Made by a program: the position numbers and the translations under genes. Below the pieces are notes generated by a model, which was not told where the DNA came from, ran no database searches, and saw only the letters and a list, made by a program, of their open reading frames with translations. A stretch of 64,000 nt of DNA from Sphingomonas sp. R-74633 (lineage in GTDB: Bacteria > Pseudomonadota > Alphaproteobacteria > Sphingomonadales > Sphingomonadaceae), in NCBI RefSeq assembly GCF_013416555.1, contig NZ_JACCFG010000001.1:620001-684000 (forward strand). The letters run 5' to 3'. Shown piece after piece: positions 63,364 to 64,000 of the stretch (position 1 is its first letter; each line of letters begins with the position of its first letter).

Positions 63364-63759
63364 ATGTTCACCTTCCTGCTCGTCATCCAGGCAATCATCG
63401 CGGCGCTGCTCGTGACCGTGATCCTCATGCAGAAGTCGGAAGGCGGCGGCCTTACTTCGAGCGGCAGCCCCTCGGGCCTGATGTCGGCGCGCAGCGCGGC
63501 GGACTTCCTGACGCGCACCACGGCGATTCTCGCAGGCACCTTCATCCTGATGTCGATCGTGCTCGCCTTCATCGCGGCGAGCCGCCACGGCTCGACGATC
63601 GATGCATCGCTCCAGCGCGCCACCCCGGTCACCGCGCCGCAGGCGCTGCCGACCAGCGCACCTCCGGGCGGCGCTCCGTTCGCGCCGACTCAGGGCAACA
63701 GCACGGCTCCGGCCGCGCCGTCGGCCCAGGGCAACAGCGCGGTTCCGCTCGCCCAATAA
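63364..63759 (+). CDS. secG: Preprotein translocase subunit SecG
   Basis: Small SecYEG partner, 131 residues. Two membrane helices (MFTFLLVIQAIIAALLVTVILMQ and ILAGTFILMSIVLAFIA) flank the conserved SEGGGLTSSGSPSGLMSARSAADFLTRTTA. The Ala/Pro/Gln-rich periplasmic or cytoplasmic tail is typical of alphaproteobacteria. ATG 63364 chosen by homology; the frame extends far upstream without likeness. Confidence 0.95.
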   Translation: MFTFLLVIQAIIAALLVTVILMQKSEGGGLTSSGSPSGLMSARSAADFLTRTTAILAGTFILMSIVLAFIAASRHGSTIDASLQRATPVTAPQALPTSAPPGGAPFAPTQGNSTAPAAPSAQGNSAVPLAQ

Positions 63760-63766
63760 TCCGCCG

Positions 63767-63785
63767 ACCCGGGCTGAACCCGGGT
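63767..63785 (+). terminator. Short hairpin after secG
   Basis: ACCCGGG and CCCGGGT around a 5-base loop, 8 bases after the secG stop. No T-run, so weak; it may only partly separate secG from pyrG. Confidence 0.35.
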
Positions 63786-63863
63786 TCGTCCACAAAAATA
63801 GTGCCCGGTGGCGTGATTCGCACGCTTCCGGCGCGCGTCCATTCACGTTAGGCGTTTTCTCCC

Positions 63864-64000
63864 ATGGCGCGGTATATCTTCATCACCGGCGGCGTGGTCT
63901 CCTCGCTTGGCAAGGGTCTCATGGCAGCGAGCCTCGCGGCTCTGCTCCAGGCTCGAGGCTATCGGGTCCGCATCCGCAAGTTCGATCCCTATCTCAATGT
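63864..64000 (+). CDS. pyrG: CTP synthase (5' end only)
   Basis: The 45 full codons present read [18 protein letters not shown] and on to [10 protein letters not shown], the unmistakable synthetase-domain start with the ATP-binding [10 protein letters not shown]. Makes CTP from UTP and glutamine. The secG-pyrG order is common. Runs off the window. Confidence 0.96.
   Translation, partial: MARYIFITGGVVSSLGKGLMAASLAALLQARGYRVRIRKFDPYLN

Overview
The window looks like a stretch of chromosome from a high-GC alphaproteobacterium of the Sphingomonas group. The signs are several TonB-dependent receptors, a zwf-pgl-edd-glk-eda Entner-Doudoroff set, the rpsF-rpsR-rplI, mreBCD-mrdA-rodA, fabD-fabG-acpP-fabF-mltG and secG-pyrG groupings, and the intergenic inverted repeats common in sphingomonads. 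I saw no phage, insertion sequence or CRISPR array. Genes are tightly packed and no gap exceeds about 300 bases.

Left part (1-12 kb, minus strand): a catabolic operon. A TonB-dependent receptor leads a GH78 alpha-L-rhamnosidase, a type-B carboxylesterase, an alpha/beta hydrolase, a tannase/feruloyl esterase, an acyl-CoA ligase and the start of another exported protein. The enzyme genes are joined by 4-base stop/start overlaps. The set suggests uptake and stripping of acylated or phenolic rhamnosides, with the freed acid activated to its CoA ester.

Divergent from it (11.9-19.7 kb, plus strand): a BlaI/MecI-type repressor with two perfect TACA-N2-TGTA palindromes in its own promoter, and an M56 (BlaR1-like) membrane metallopeptidase whose sensor end is not a penicillin-binding domain but an array of short repeats. 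Next come a secreted protein built of the same repeats, a second TonB-dependent receptor and a large cytosolic-type sulfatase. This looks like a little-described signalling and uptake module and is the main discovery candidate.

19.9-34.7 kb (plus): a two-partner secretion locus. It has a 4250-residue TpsA exoprotein with 39 YDG-type repeats, the TpsB outer-membrane transporter, and a small DUF1622-like membrane protein. The repeat array carries traces of block duplications and an unequal crossover.

34.8-42.6 kb: tRNA-Lys(CTT); the rod-shape operon mreB-mreC-mreD-mrdA-rodA (minus); and divergent mutL with the endonuclease motif. 42.6-48.1 kb: small hypothetical and envelope genes, two tandem CAP-domain proteins, a 25-residue peptide gene, the rpsF-rpsR-rplI operon and an RcnB-like protein. 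48.3-53.9 kb (plus): fatty-acid synthesis genes, interrupted by two related small secreted proteins, then mltG. 53.9-61.4 kb (mostly minus): truncated haemoglobin and the Entner-Doudoroff cluster with an OmpW porin inserted on the other strand. 61.5-64 kb: argC, an orphan SH3 module, a MarR regulator, secG and the start of pyrG.
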